The notes: generated by a model not told the origin, from the sequence alone. 64,000 nt of DNA from Anopheles merus (GCF_017562075.2 NC_054083.1:34680755-34744754); one strand, 5' to 3'. Shown: positions 53,501-63,915, counted from the first letter of the stretch. Program-made: numbers and translations.

Positions 53501-53859
53501 ACCAGAAACAGATAACAAAACAAAAAAAACCCCTTTAAGAAGAGAGGGAGAAGAAACACACATCCATGTACGAAACTAGCAGGAGGATGAGAGAGACACA
53601 CACATTACATGGTACGCGTAAGTAAAAGCATAAAGTAAACACTAAATTAAATTAGATATATTCGAACATTATAAGTGAAGGCAGTGAATTGGAAGAACGA
53701 GCAAGGAAAAAACTGAAAAGGAAATGTAAAAAAAAACAAAAACGAATTAAACGAACACATTAAAACTCCTCGTACCGCATATGTGTATATATGTTGTGTT
53801 GTGTTGAGCACGAAACGAAGAAGGAAAACCCGGAAAACACGTGAAAAAGACGCAGGAGA

Positions 53860-53888
53860 GACACACACACACACACACACACACACAC
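53860..53888. repeat. (AC)n microsatellite
   Basis: About 14 uninterrupted AC units lie in the presumed 3' untranslated region of Src64B. Length polymorphism is expected. Confidence 0.95.
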
Positions 53889-54006
53889 CAAAACCAACGC
53901 CAAATCAAACAGAGCACAGAGCCAACCACCACCACTAACCTAGATCGGCATCTTTCATCATTCGCTGCGCTCGTCCTGATCATACAAACCGCACATCGTT
54001 TGTCGG

Positions 54007-54029
54007 TCATCATCATCATCATCATCATC
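54007..54029. repeat. (ATC)n microsatellite
   Basis: Seven to eight uninterrupted ATC units lie in the T-poor region after Src64B. Confidence 0.95.
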
Positions 54030-54583
54030 GTTCTTATACACTTACACCTACCTACCTGGAAGCCTTTTTAAACTGGTCGTTCTAGCGAGAAGATGCTCGT
54101 GAAGCGCAAGGAGCGAACATTAGTAGCACAGCGACCACTTAGAACAATGATGACGCAGGAAAGCGGTGATGGGACATTTTACAAGTACCTCCTCGATGTG
54201 TGTGTGTATGTGATTGTGTAATGGCCCTTTTTCCTGTGCACGATCGTTGCTTGAGGCGTGATTTTTGACCCATTTTTGCTGCCATACTTCCCGTTTCTTC
54301 TTCTGCGTGTACGCCAGAAATCGGCAGAGAAGAAACTTCACAAAACAACGGAAACGGTTGAGGATCTTTTTATTTAGTGGAAAGCATTTTATTAAAACTA
54401 ATAAAAACAAAAACTGGAGGGAAATGTTCAAATCCCCTCCAAAAAAAAAGGGTACACATGACGTCTTGTTATATCATTTTTTTAAAGAACAACAAAGTAA
54501 TCGCCTATAAACTAATACAACAAAAAACAATACAACAATACTGAACAAATTTCCAAACTATTGCACACCCCCGGGAACCCCAC

Positions 54584-54589
54584 AATAAA
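54584..54589 (+). terminator. AATAAA poly(A) signal candidate
   Basis: Canonical hexamer on the coding strand about 4 kb after the Src64B stop codon. Similar hexamers at 54915-54920 and 55137-55142 make alternative 3' ends possible. Use is inferred. Confidence 0.4.
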
Positions 54590-55142
54590 TACTAGCAGGA
54601 GAAAACTATTCCGACCAAGGAAGGGAGAGGATGCTGAAGGTGTGTGGGGAATTTAAAACGCAAATATGGTATTTCATAATGAAACGTAATCCAATCAACA
54701 AAACCAGCCAAGCTACTAATGCACACTTTACGGGAAACTATCTTTTACACCAGGTCAGGGAAGCTGTTGTGTACTAAAAGCAAGGGATTTAATGGAAAAT
54801 CTTTAACTTAATCGAATGCACCCCCCTACACAAAGCGCGAAAAACACAACGCACACATACGTACACGTTCTCTTTAGCTAACCCTTTTACCCGTTTTTCT
54901 CAAAGAACATTAAAAATAAAACTCCCCGCAACACTATACATACCAAACCCATTAAACTAGAAACGGAAGGCGTAAAACACACAGTAAAACCACAGTAAAC
55001 CAATCTACCAACTAAAATAACGAAACCCTTAATCGAGAAGTAGGGGAGTTCCTTTATAAAACATGAAAACGTAAGGAGCAAACGAAAGGAAGGAACGTCA
55101 TCACAGTTAGCAAACTACCGAAACATACCAAAATCAATAAAT

Positions 55143-56442
55143 AAACACGGGGGAAAAAGAGGGAAGAAAACATACAACTTGTAGCATATATACTAAACAT
55201 AATAATAATAATAACAATAATAATAGTAATAGTAGAACAAAACGAAAATGAGAAAAAAAGATTTTTTTACTAAAACGAAACAAATTCAAACGAGTGCTGG
55301 TAGTGTGGTCGCGGTAAAAGGGGAGACATTTTATACAAAAACAAGCTGGTGAACAGAACAGAAAAGAAAACCCGCACAAGCAGAGAAAGAGGAGCAACAA
55401 GAGGAAGAAGAGAAGAAGAAAACGCTTGTAAAAGGAAAAACAAAAACAAAATAGCGCAATCTTCGCACTTTAATCTCACTCCGCCATGCCCAGTACCCCC
55501 AATCTCCCAGTTCCAGTTGCGCGAAGAGGCAAAACAGATACGTTGGTTTTAAAAAGAAAAATGCTTTCTGTAAATGATGATAATCAGCATAAGTGGTGGG
55601 GAGGGAATTCTCGCAAGATTTGAAGCCATTAAAGGGAAGCAGGCAGGCTTACAATCAAACCAACTCCTTTGCCACGTGTTGCAGATCCTTTGCAGATTAG
55701 CTAGTGTGTGTGTGTGTGTAGTAGCGTGCAAGGTAGTAGTGCAGTTAGTGAACGTGAGTACTGTCGTAAACACACATCCTTATGAGCAAACTACCAGCAA
55801 CGGAAAGTGGGAGAGATCGTGTATAGAAATGAGCTCATCCCGAACCCGAACGAGAACAGCAGCACGTGCGTTTCGCGGTGGAAAAGCGAGATTTTCAAAT
55901 TCAATGTTACAGTGGTTTGTGTTGTGTATACCGGTAGCGGTGTATCGATGGTGCCGTTAGCTCAGAAGCCGCAAAAAAAAACCTAACCTTACTACATAAT
56001 TAAGATTTTCGCATAAAACAAAACGAAAAACGAAACTCTTTGCCTCTTTGCACAAACAGAAAACGAGCAGAAAAAAAAACCCGGGGGAGGGAAAGGAACG
56101 TCTTACGCGTGAAAGAGCGGCAGTGCATGATTATTACACAGAAGGCGCAACACGGGAAGACGTTGAAATGAAACATTACAAAACGGAAAAGAAAGTAAAA
56201 ATTAAAGTGAAAACAATGCTGCTGCTGTTTGAATTTTTAACGGCTTTTGATAACGGCTAAGAGACTTACTTCTAGCAGTCCGTCATAAGCCATCAAGCCA
56301 TGCTTGAAAGTATCCGAAACAACTAGTTTCAATTCCATCGACTATTATACGTCACAGTATGTATTTTTCCTCCCCATTTTGCTTGGAATATGGAACAACG
56401 TTTCCCTCGCTAAATCTAAAGCCGCCCCGTTGCGGAGCATAA
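55143..56442. other. Convergent intergenic stretch between Src64B and Papst2
   Basis: The plus strand remains strongly A-rich to about 56230. No gene is recognised. The 3' ends of the two convergent genes must lie in or near this stretch. Papst2's own poly(A) site is not obvious; a minus-strand ATTAAA lies at about 55468-55473 and a minus-strand AATAAA at about 54368-54373, so the two 3' untranslated regions might overlap. Confidence 0.45.
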
Positions 56443-57668
56443 TCACACTTCCAGCAGGGACGTTCTGCTGCCGCCATCCTTCGCCGGTGGCAATCGCAAC
56501 ACCCGCCGGTACATCGTGCTGGCCATGCGGCCCAAATCGGCAAACGTAAGCTTGCTGCGCTTGCTGTACACGTTCAGGTAGATGCCAAACACGACGATCA
56601 GCCCGGACCAGAGATACCTAAAACAAGAGAAGAAACAAACCGAATTAGCGTTTCACTCGGCTCCATTTTGGCTTTTTCCCTTCCCAAACCCCCCCCCCCC
56701 CACACTCACTGGATGGTGAACGGTTTGCTGAAGAACACAAACGACAGCGCTATCGTGACCGCCTTCCGTGCCGTCGTAACCGTGGCCGCCAGCGGGGCAC
56801 CGCACGTCCGCACCAGCGTCAGCACGATCTGTATCCCCAGGTACCCGGTCAGGCTGAACAGAAACGCGTACCCGTACGTTTGCACCGGGTAGCGGGCACA
56901 AAACGCAACGCCCTGCACCAAATGGCCCGACAGCAGCATTATCACCGCCAGATACACGAACCCAATGCCGTACGAGTAGATCACCACCTCATTGTTCGGT
57001 GCCCGATGCTCCCGCATCGCCTTTTCCTGCACGTTCCCGATCGCCGCATCGCACAGCAGCGCCAGCGAGATGAGGAACACACCGAACCGGTTGAAATCGG
57101 GCTGCACCTGCGAATCGGCCAGCGTAAACAGGATCAACCCGAGGCACATGGCCGTCGCGGCGAAAAAGTCCATCGGGCCGTGCTTCTTGCCCTGTATCAG
57201 CACGCTCCCGATCAGCACCGGGATCAGCTTGCAGCACTTGAAGATGACCTGCGTCGGGTAGTTCAGATAGCCGACGCTCGAGTTGGACAGACCCATCGTG
57301 CCGAGGGTGAGGAACGCTAGCAGCGCGTACGTGCGCAGCGGAATGCACCGCGGAACGGTCGTGCGCTCCACCGATCGTTCGATGTACCCGAACGCGGTGT
57401 AGTAGGCGAACTGGACCAGCGTCAGGTACCAGCCGTACGGGCGGAATCCTTCCAGCGTAAAGATCAGCTCCTGCATGTACCCGTACACCAGGTAGAGGGC
57501 GAACACGCCGCCACAGCACAGCAGGAACTGGGTCGTCCGGTTGTAGTGCGTGAGGTCGAAGAACAGTATCTTGATCTCGCGCTCCGGCGACTGGTCCCGG
57601 TCCCGGTGGCGGTTCCGGTTCAGGTCCTTGTCGCCGAGATAGATCACCTCACTCTTGGCGCCGGCCAT
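56443..57668 (-). CDS. Papst2: PAPS transporter 2 (SLC35B3 family), 2 exons
   Basis: Golgi membrane antiporter that brings the sulfate donor PAPS from cytosol to Golgi lumen for sulfotransferases. On the minus strand, exon 1 is 57668-56710 and exon 2 is 56617-56443; the 92-bp intron (56709-56618) is GTGAGT...TTTTAG, phase 2, giving 377 codons plus stop. The ATG at 57668 has good context (AAAACGATGG). The N-terminal 40 residues are hydrophilic and Arg/Asp-rich. After that come about nine or ten hydrophobic segments with family landmarks: FALYLVYGYMQELIF, the SNSSVGYLNYPTQVIFKCCK region, KLIPVLIG, and a last block with RTCGAPLAATVTTARKAVT and YLWSGLIVVFG. Length and order fit insect PAPST2/SLC35B3 proteins. 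A C13 run (sense G13) sits just inside the 5' splice site. It is convergent with Src64B. Confidence 0.95.
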
Positions 57669-58193
57669 CGTTTTGTTGGGGGCTTTGTTAGATTTACACT
57701 AAACGCTAATCAAACTAACGCTTATATTAGCATGATCATTGGAGATTGTAGTTTAAGTGGAAATAATTAATTATTTCATAGTGGTTCGTTTTCGGCTAAA
57801 GTTTTCTCGTGGAATATGGTTGCGAATTTCCAATACGGGACCGCAACGTAAACAAAACAGATGATTCGCTTTGACAGTTGCGTGGCCAAGGTTAGTATAG
57901 AGCGATTCGAGATAAAATATCTATAAACAGCTTGGCCGAAGACACGCAATGCACAGTGGGATGAGTAAGTCGTCAAAATTGAAATGATAAAATAAATTTA
58001 ATGGCAATAATTTTCGTTTTCGCATTTGTCTAATGTTATTGCGCGCAACATTTATAATTTAGGCCCGGGTTTATGAAAATGTTGTGGGAACATTTGTTGC
58101 CGAATCATATGGACGAATTGTCGAACTCATGTTGCGGGAACATTTTTGTTGCAAGAGAAACACATCGATATGTTTCATGTATGTTTAACCTTT
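57669..58193. other. Upstream region of Papst2
   Basis: The Papst2 leader and promoter are expected here on the minus strand. TTTGACAGTTGCG occurs at 57869-57881 on the plus strand, and a near match, GTTGACAGTTGCG, occurs at about 60044-60056 upstream of the next gene. An imperfect direct repeat TGTTG(T/C)GGGAACATTT lies near 58080 and again near 58130. No TATA box was identified with confidence. Confidence 0.35.
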
Positions 58194-58709
58194 AAGTTGG
58201 CAACCGGATACCCGGGTATTTTTTTCAACTTCGAACTGCAATAACTTTTGATTCATTGCTTTTATTGACCTGAAATTTTCCGTAGCCTCCCAACTTTTAA
58301 TTTATGATTTTTGGTGCATAAGTTGTAATTTTAAACAGCCTGTAAGTATTTTATTTTGATTTTTTTTTAACTTTACCACGTAAGTTGGCAACCAGCATAC
58401 CCGGGTATTCCATACATTTTGTATGGAGAATGACGTTTCTCTTCTTCCTCTTTTCGTATTGTGCTTATTTTCGAGTCAAAATCAAGCGATTCCAAATTTC
58501 AATTTGACCGTTATTTTTATCAAAAAAAATGAAAAAACTTAATGAATAAATGAAATAGAAGAGAATATATGGTCGGCATTACTTGCTTACAGCATTAAAT
58601 ATAGAAAGCATTGTTTACCTATGAAAATCGTGAATTTTTTACATCAAAACGTGTGGAATACCCGGGTATGCCGGTTGCCAACTTACGTGTGTAAATCTGG
58701 TTGCCAACT
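58194..58709. repeat. Inverted-repeat element with three perfect ATACCCGGGTAT palindromes
   Basis: AAGTTGGCAACC followed by the 12-base palindrome ATACCCGGGTAT occurs at 58194-58219 and at 58382-58408, and in reverse orientation at 58658-58684. A fourth, truncated reverse copy GGTTGCCAACT lies at 58699-58709. Copies two and three are about 36-bp inverted repeats with one mismatch, bounding a 313-bp unit (58377-58689). The inner part is AT-rich and non-coding. It looks like a non-autonomous element; no clear target-site duplication was found. Confidence 0.75.
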
Positions 58710-59269
58710 CTACGGTTAAGGTTTGCACATTAAAACGAATAAAGAATAAATTCAACCTAATTTAAAAATGGTTTTGTGAGTAAATAAGTGCACAATTTTT
58801 GAAATAAACAGAAAAATCCAGAAATGTTGCCATTGAACAAATTTTGTATGGCTGAAGTCCAATTCACGCCAAAGTTTACGCTTTGTGCGACGTCCGTATT
58901 TAACGAAAAATCGTTCCGATATTGTACTTTGTGGATGGTTAACAGATGAAGTACTTTGTGGAACAATGGCGCTTTTTAACACGCTCACGGTACGCTTTCG
59001 AACTTTCCCAGGCACCACAAATTCAGCTTAAACGGCTAGAAAATCGAATATTTTTTCCATATTCCGTTTAGGTTGAGAGCTTGAGTCGTTTAGAACCCGT
59101 TTAGTGGTCGTTTAGTAGATTTGTGGCATTTGGGCATCTCATTAAGCAAACCAGTGAAGCTATGAAGCTTTTTTTTCTATTGATATTCAATTTTCCAGTC
59201 GTTTAAGCTTATTCTGTGGCGCTTGAGATGGAATAAGTTTTTATAATAAGACTTATTATGTGCTATTAT

Positions 59270-59317
59270 CCGGGCGAGGTCAATTCCGGGGGAGGTCAAG
59301 TCCGGGCGAGGTCAAAC
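59270..59317. repeat. Three exact-period 16-bp tandem repeats with AGGTCA
   Basis: Units CCGGGCGAGGTCAATT, CCGGGGGAGGTCAAGT and CCGGGCGAGGTCAAAC abut at 59270, 59286 and 59302. Each carries AGGTCA, the nuclear-receptor half-site sequence, with a 16-bp repeat. Binding is a possibility only; the spacing between half-sites (10 bases) is not a classical direct-repeat spacing. Confidence 0.85.
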
Positions 59318-59338
59318 GACCCTCCACTGTACATAGAA

Positions 59339-59600
59339 ATTTGATGGAAGTGAAGTGTGTCCGTGGAGCGTACACACTGCACTAATATATTGGATTAGAG
59401 ATATTGCAACGCTTGCGGTGGTCTAATATCACTTCAATTTAGGTGTTAATTAGATTTTCATTGGCGGTGGCGTAAAACGGAGGGGATGGAAAAATGCAAC
59501 GGGGAAAGAGAGCGAATAGCAAGGCAATAGAGTGTAGTGTGTGTGTGTGTATGGGTAGGAAGGAAAGTAATTGGGTCAAGAAGCAGTAACGGGAAGGAGG
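59339..59600 (+). repeat. Long direct repeat, copy A (about 262 bp)
   Basis: This block recurs at 62257-62531 in the same orientation with only a handful of substitutions, one single-base indel and a difference in (TG)n length. The flanks outside the block are unrelated. The two copies lie 2918 bp apart and bracket the first coding exon of the EF-hand carrier gene. No open frame or terminal inverted repeat is evident in the block. Confidence 0.9.
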
Positions 59601-60039
59601 AACATTTGATAAAGTTAAGGAAACATTTCATTAGTTAAACAACATGAAAACCCAGCTTTGATAAAAATTTCAAACAAATACAACGAGCAGATAATAAAAA
59701 AAATACAAGCTTTGAAATCCGCTAAGCTGCAATTTTCCATACAAAATATATGGTCCTATCTGGGTGGGCGGTCATTGACACTAGGGATAGTTATTATTTG
59801 AATGACTTTTTTTAAATTTTAAGCAATTGCAGCTTCCTTTTATAAAAAAAAACAAAATTTCATTTCAAACGTGTAAAAACAATCATTTCCGGAACAGAAG
59901 CCGCCCTTTTCCGTTAATTTGTTTTGAATTCAAAAGTTGGATGCAAACCACCGCCGCAGCCCATAGTGCGACCGGGGCTGGATAATTGATCGGTTTTCGA
60001 GAAATAAAATTTTCGAGAAACACGCTCCCGTTGACACAA

Positions 60040-60622
60040 ACTCGTTGACAGTTGCGCAAGGCAAGCACGACGACGACGACGGCACACGCACGGGGCAGAT
60101 GTTTTGATAAAACTCACGCTCGCGAAGTCGGGTCGTCCTTTCTGTGCTCCATCCATCCATCCAGTCAACCGGGAGTGTGTTCCGAGATTTATCCACCACG
60201 GCGTGATTTCGCGACGACGCGTCCATCCGGTGGCTACTGCGTTTGCGCGCACAGAAGGTAGGAGGGAAACGCCAACCTGTGTGTTGAATTTTCCCCCACC
60301 GGTTCAGTGCGATTTGGCCCGTTTTTCAGCTCACACAGCTCCTCCGCAGTGTGTGCGTGCGTGTCTGGTATCCATCCGCGTGTGTGTCCCGCGAACTCGT
60401 GGCGATCCCGTTTTCCGTATCGAGCAGCACGCGAAGCGCACGGAATTTATCACGATTTAGTGCCGTTAGTTCGGCAAAGAAAATAAGAAATGGTGTTTTT
60501 TGCTACCACCCCCAGCGACGTGTGAGAGAGAGAGAATGAGAGGTTGGCCACAGTAGGCCATGTAGCAACGAGAAAAGAAAAAAGAAAAAAAAACGGTGCT
60601 TCTTCTGCCCACCTCCAGTGGA

Positions 60623-60678
<56 letters not shown>

Positions 60679-61120
60679 GGCCTTTTTTGTTGCTTCTTTT
60701 GTCTCCCCACCCCGGCGTGTGGTGTCCCGCATGAAGTGCAAAAAGGAAGGTGGAGAAAGTGTGTGTCACGTTTGCTCACTTCACTATTAATCCATCTAAG
60801 CCTTACCCACTCCCTTTCCCCCAACCCTCCTCCCATTAGTGCGAATCGCTCGATTGAAATACCAAAGTGTACAACACGTGTGTGTGTGTGCCAATACCCT
60901 TCCTTTCCGCGCGGTGCGGGGGCCCTTGACTTCCAAGCATTGTGTGTGTGTGGGAGCGGCCAGTGAAAAGTAAAAAAAAAAAAACGTGTGTGTGTTGTGC
61001 CCGTGTTGATCTTAGCAACGTGTTTCCCCCAGCTGTGTGTGTGTGTGTTAGTGTGGTGATCAAAAGGCAGCAGGCTGCGAATTTTTGTTGCTGTTGTTGT
61101 TACACCCTTCGTACCACACA
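60040..61120 (+). promoter_or_regulatory. Probable promoter and 5' leader of the SCaMC gene
   Basis: GC-richer sequence with (CGA)n near 60069 and (TG)n tracts leads to the ATG at 61121. An in-frame TAG at 61049-61051 lies upstream with no in-frame ATG between it and 61121, fixing the start. The transcription start is not identified. A minus-strand frame of 223 codons here is made by TG repeats and is not a gene. Confidence 0.4.
60625..60675. repeat. (TG)n microsatellite, about 25 units
   Basis: An uninterrupted GT dinucleotide tract in the presumed leader or promoter of the EF-hand carrier gene. It can take Z-DNA form and should be length-polymorphic. Confidence 0.97.
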
Positions 61121-61360
61121 ATGGTCAACATTAACCGAGGACCGGCGACGGGGAATGATGCCGGCAACGAGGACAGGCAGGCGGGCGGGGCGGCAAGCAC
61201 CCCGCAGTACCCGCAGTATCTGCACGAGCTGCCCCAGGCGGACGAGGAGCGGCTGGAGCGCATCTTCAAAAAGCTCGACCGCGACGGCAATGATCGTATC
61301 GACATCCACGACCTGTCGGCGGCGCTGAAAGAGTTTGGCCTGTCGCACCAGTACGCGGAG
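61121..61360 (+). CDS. SCaMC: First coding exon of Ca2+-binding mitochondrial carrier (SCaMC/SLC25A25 type), partial
   Basis: The family consists of inner-membrane carriers exchanging ATP-Mg for phosphate, with an N-terminal Ca2+-sensing EF-hand domain facing the intermembrane space. Eighty codons run from the ATG at 61121 (context CACAATGG) to a GCGGAG|GTGAGG donor at 61361, phase 0. The first 35 residues are Gly/Ala/Pro-rich and low in complexity. Residues 39-80 contain the first EF-hand: helix ADEERLERIFKKL, loop from Asp53 to Asp64 (DRDGNDRIDIHD) and helix LSAALKEFGLSHQYAE, very like Drosophila SCaMC. Loop position 6, usually Gly, is Asp58, and position 12 is Asp rather than Glu, which may weaken Ca2+ binding. 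The other EF-hands and the carrier repeats were not found before the window ends, so the gene is partial. Confidence 0.85.
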
Positions 61361-62256
61361 GTGAGGAAGAGGAAGAAGCGGCGGAGCGATGTCCACCAAC
61401 CAACACTACTTACACACACACGTACCCAAGGGAGAGAGGAAAGAGAGAGAGAGAGAGAGAGAGAAAGGCACACATTCATCATCATCTCCACATCAGCACA
61501 TTCACCACACTGCGGAACCCGTTAGCTATGGGTGGGGAGGCGGAAGGGTGGTGGGGCCGCCCTACTTGATTTTTTTGCAGCTGACTCATATGATTTCATG
61601 CTTTTTTAGCTCCATAAGCTCACCATGCTGGGTCGCACAGTCCATGATGTCACTGTGAAGGGGGATGAGAACCACCACCTCCTTCTCTTCGAACCGGTTC
61701 TGCCCAACAAGGGTGGTGTGGTGCGCATAACTTCACCTCCCGACCGACCGTAACCAACGGCTCGCCCCGGCTTGCTTTTGTTTATTTTAGCTTGCATGAA
61801 AACAACTGCACGGGGAAAATTTTTGGAAGGAAAATCGGATTTTTTTTTCGAAAGATGAAAACGCTGCAAAGGAATGCTGCGGAGAGACGGCCAGCAAAAC
61901 CGTGTGTGCGCACACTCACCGGCTCACGGGCGGTATAATGCAGCTTTTCGTCCCCAGTGCCGTGCTCTCGCGCCGCCTGTGTTGTCCCCTCCCGCTCACG
62001 CTTCACGGGCACGGCACAGTAAAACCCGTGGCGAGCCCACTTAGCAGGCTCGCACGCCCTTTCCCGAGGTCATTCGGGGCGACGGTAATAGAAAGGGTGG
62101 GGCGGAGAGGGAGAGGCCGAGGGAAAATTTCCTTCGCGGACGTCTGACTGTCTGCCCCGGACACTGTCCCGGCACGCACGCACAGACAACTCTATTGTAA
62201 GATCGATTTTCCTTTTCTTTTTGCGCTTTTCCAATTGCAGTGACACTCTGTGACGG
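61361..62256 (+). other. Start of SCaMC intron 1
   Basis: Non-coding sequence after the donor, with a (GA)n tract at about 61444-61464. A strong acceptor-like stretch (pyrimidines at 62206-62232, then AATTGCAG ending at 62240) is followed at once by TGA in the needed phase and does not encode the expected second EF-hand, so no second exon is called here. Confidence 0.55.
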
Positions 62257-62453
62257 ATTTGATGGAAGTGAAGTGTGTCCGTGGAGCGTACACACTGCAC
62301 CTAATATATTGGATTAGAGATATTGCAACGCTTGCGGTGGTCTAATATCACTTCATTTTAGGTGTTAATTAGATTTTCATTGGCGGTAGCGTAAAACGAA
62401 GGGGATGGAAAAATGCAACGGGGAAAGAGAGCGAAAAGCAAGGCAATAGAGTG

Positions 62454-62486
<33 letters not shown>

Positions 62487-62531
62487 TAGGAAGGAAAGTA
62501 ATTGGGTCAAGAAGCAGTAACGGGAAGGAGG
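62257..62531 (+). repeat. Long direct repeat, copy B (about 275 bp)
   Basis: Second copy of the block at 59339-59600, same orientation. Differences seen include CACTAAT versus CACCTAAT, TTCAATTTAG versus TTCATTTTAG, GGCGGTGG versus GGCGGTAG, and a longer (TG)n here (62455-62483). It lies inside intron 1 of the SCaMC gene. Confidence 0.9.
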
Positions 62532-62699
62532 GCGAAAGACATGAAGGAGAAATTTCGCGAAGGTGTGGTAGGTGGGTGTGGAGGAAACAAAAAGTGGAAC
62601 AATAAGGTCGTTAACGGAATTGGCTATCAGAAAAGTTGAGTTGAGTTGATTGATAGGGTTGATTCAGTGTTAGAATAGAGTGCGATTTTTTTACATTAA

Positions 62700-63915
62700 T
62701 TTTGAGCAAAAAGGCTTTTTCAGGTCAGTTTCGAATGTAAACATTGTTGTTCACCGTGTGCAAAATGATATTCCACATCGAAATGACATTTCATTCCCAT
62801 CATAATAATTTTTAATTTCTTCAGCATGATTTTCAACACTTCAACGGGCTGCTGTCATCGTTTTTCATTGGGGTTTTGAAGCGGGATCTCATCGCTCGTT
62901 GACAGGTGAAGTGTTGAAAATCATGCTGATGAAAATAAAACTTATTACACGGTTTTACAAGTCACTTTCGCATGTAAACATTGTTTTTTTTTTGTTTTTT
63001 TTTTTTATAGAGACTTTGAACCTATTGGCTTCATTTGCCTTTTACAGTAAACATTTTTATTATCCACGTGCAAACTGTTATTCCACATGGATCTGACATT
63101 TCATTTCCATTATAATAATTTTTAATTTCTGCAGTATGATTTTCAACACGTTTCAAGCTGGATTTAGTTTGACAGTTCACCGCATCCAAGATATATTTCA
63201 ACAGCTATCAAATGGTTCATTTGTTTCAACATGAAGTTTCAGTTTCAACACATGATTTTCAACACATAACAAAGAACTGAAAAACTCAATGCAGCTAGAG
63301 TCGTGTTGAAAATCATACCGTTGAAATTAAAAATGATTTTTAACACGCTTCAGGCTGGATTCAGTTTGACAGTTCTTGATGTGACTTGATGTTCTTGACC
63401 TGATGTGTTGAAAAATCAGGTGTTTGAACTGAAATGTTATTGTGATGCGAATACAATGTATGGCAGCTGTGGAAATTAATCGTATAGTCGGTAAATAATG
63501 ATGTGCACATTCGAATGACTTGGAAAACCCTGCATTTTCATCATAATAATTTTGAATTTCTTCAGTATGATTTCAAAATTGGAAAATGGAAATTTAAATT
63601 TCAACATGGGATTGAGTTTGACAGTTCTTGGTGATGTGTTGAAAATCATGCTGAAGGAATTAGAAATTATTATGATGAAAATAAAATGTCACATTAATGT
63701 GGAATAACATTTTACGCATGGTGAATAACAATTTCTACATTCGAAATTGACTTGGAAACCCCTGTAAGTTCAGATAATGTTCTGAAAAAGCTCCCAAATT
63801 TTGTTTGATTTTATTTTTTTACAAATATCCCAATTGAACTCAAATACACAGTTTTACGAGTCAGTTTTTCACTTTTTCAAAAGCGCAGCTGTCAGAAATA
63901 TATGACAGCTGTTGA
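62700..63915. mobile_element. Nested inverted-repeat (MITE-like) cluster
   Basis: The motif GTGTTGAAAATCAT or its reverse complement ATGATTTTCAACAC, with small changes, occurs about eight times in both orientations (near 62829, 62912, 63137, 63251, 63303, 63333, 63404 and 63640). The left end (about 62711-62840) and right end (about 63640-63768) are inverted copies over roughly 125 bp, sharing TTCGAATGTA, ATTCCACAT, TGACATTT and CATCATAATAATTT. A third half-copy begins near 62902 and another near 63515. TTTGACAGTTC appears near 63168, 63363 and 63617. A short inverted repeat CAGCTGTCA/TGACAGCTG sits at 63886-63911. No transposase frame is present. I infer several related non-autonomous elements inserted into one another within the intron. 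Confidence 0.75.

Larger units (their letters stand above)
50557..55142 (+). other. Probable long 3' untranslated region of Src64B
   Basis: After the stop codon the plus strand becomes poor in T and rich in A, with (CA)n tracts near 51188-51200, 51258-51270, 53248-53263 and 53860-53888 and a (ATC)n tract at 54007-54029. No protein is recognisable on either strand. The long minus-strand open frames here come from the T-poor composition. Poly(A) signal hexamers AATAAA occur at 54584, 54915 and 55137, so the transcript may run up to about 4.6 kb past the stop. Which end is used cannot be read from the sequence. Confidence 0.5.

Noticed and set aside
56989..57519. Frames overlapping Papst2 in other phases and on the opposite strand
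   Set aside because: They are shadows of the Papst2 exon caused by its GC-rich codons.
60450..61121. 223-codon minus-strand frame with long Thr-His repeats
   Set aside because: Produced by (TG)n microsatellites read in antisense; no domain.
62206..62300. Possible second exon of SCaMC after the acceptor-like AATTGCAG
   Set aside because: The following bases start with TGA in the required phase, do not encode an EF-hand, and run into the duplicated repeat block.
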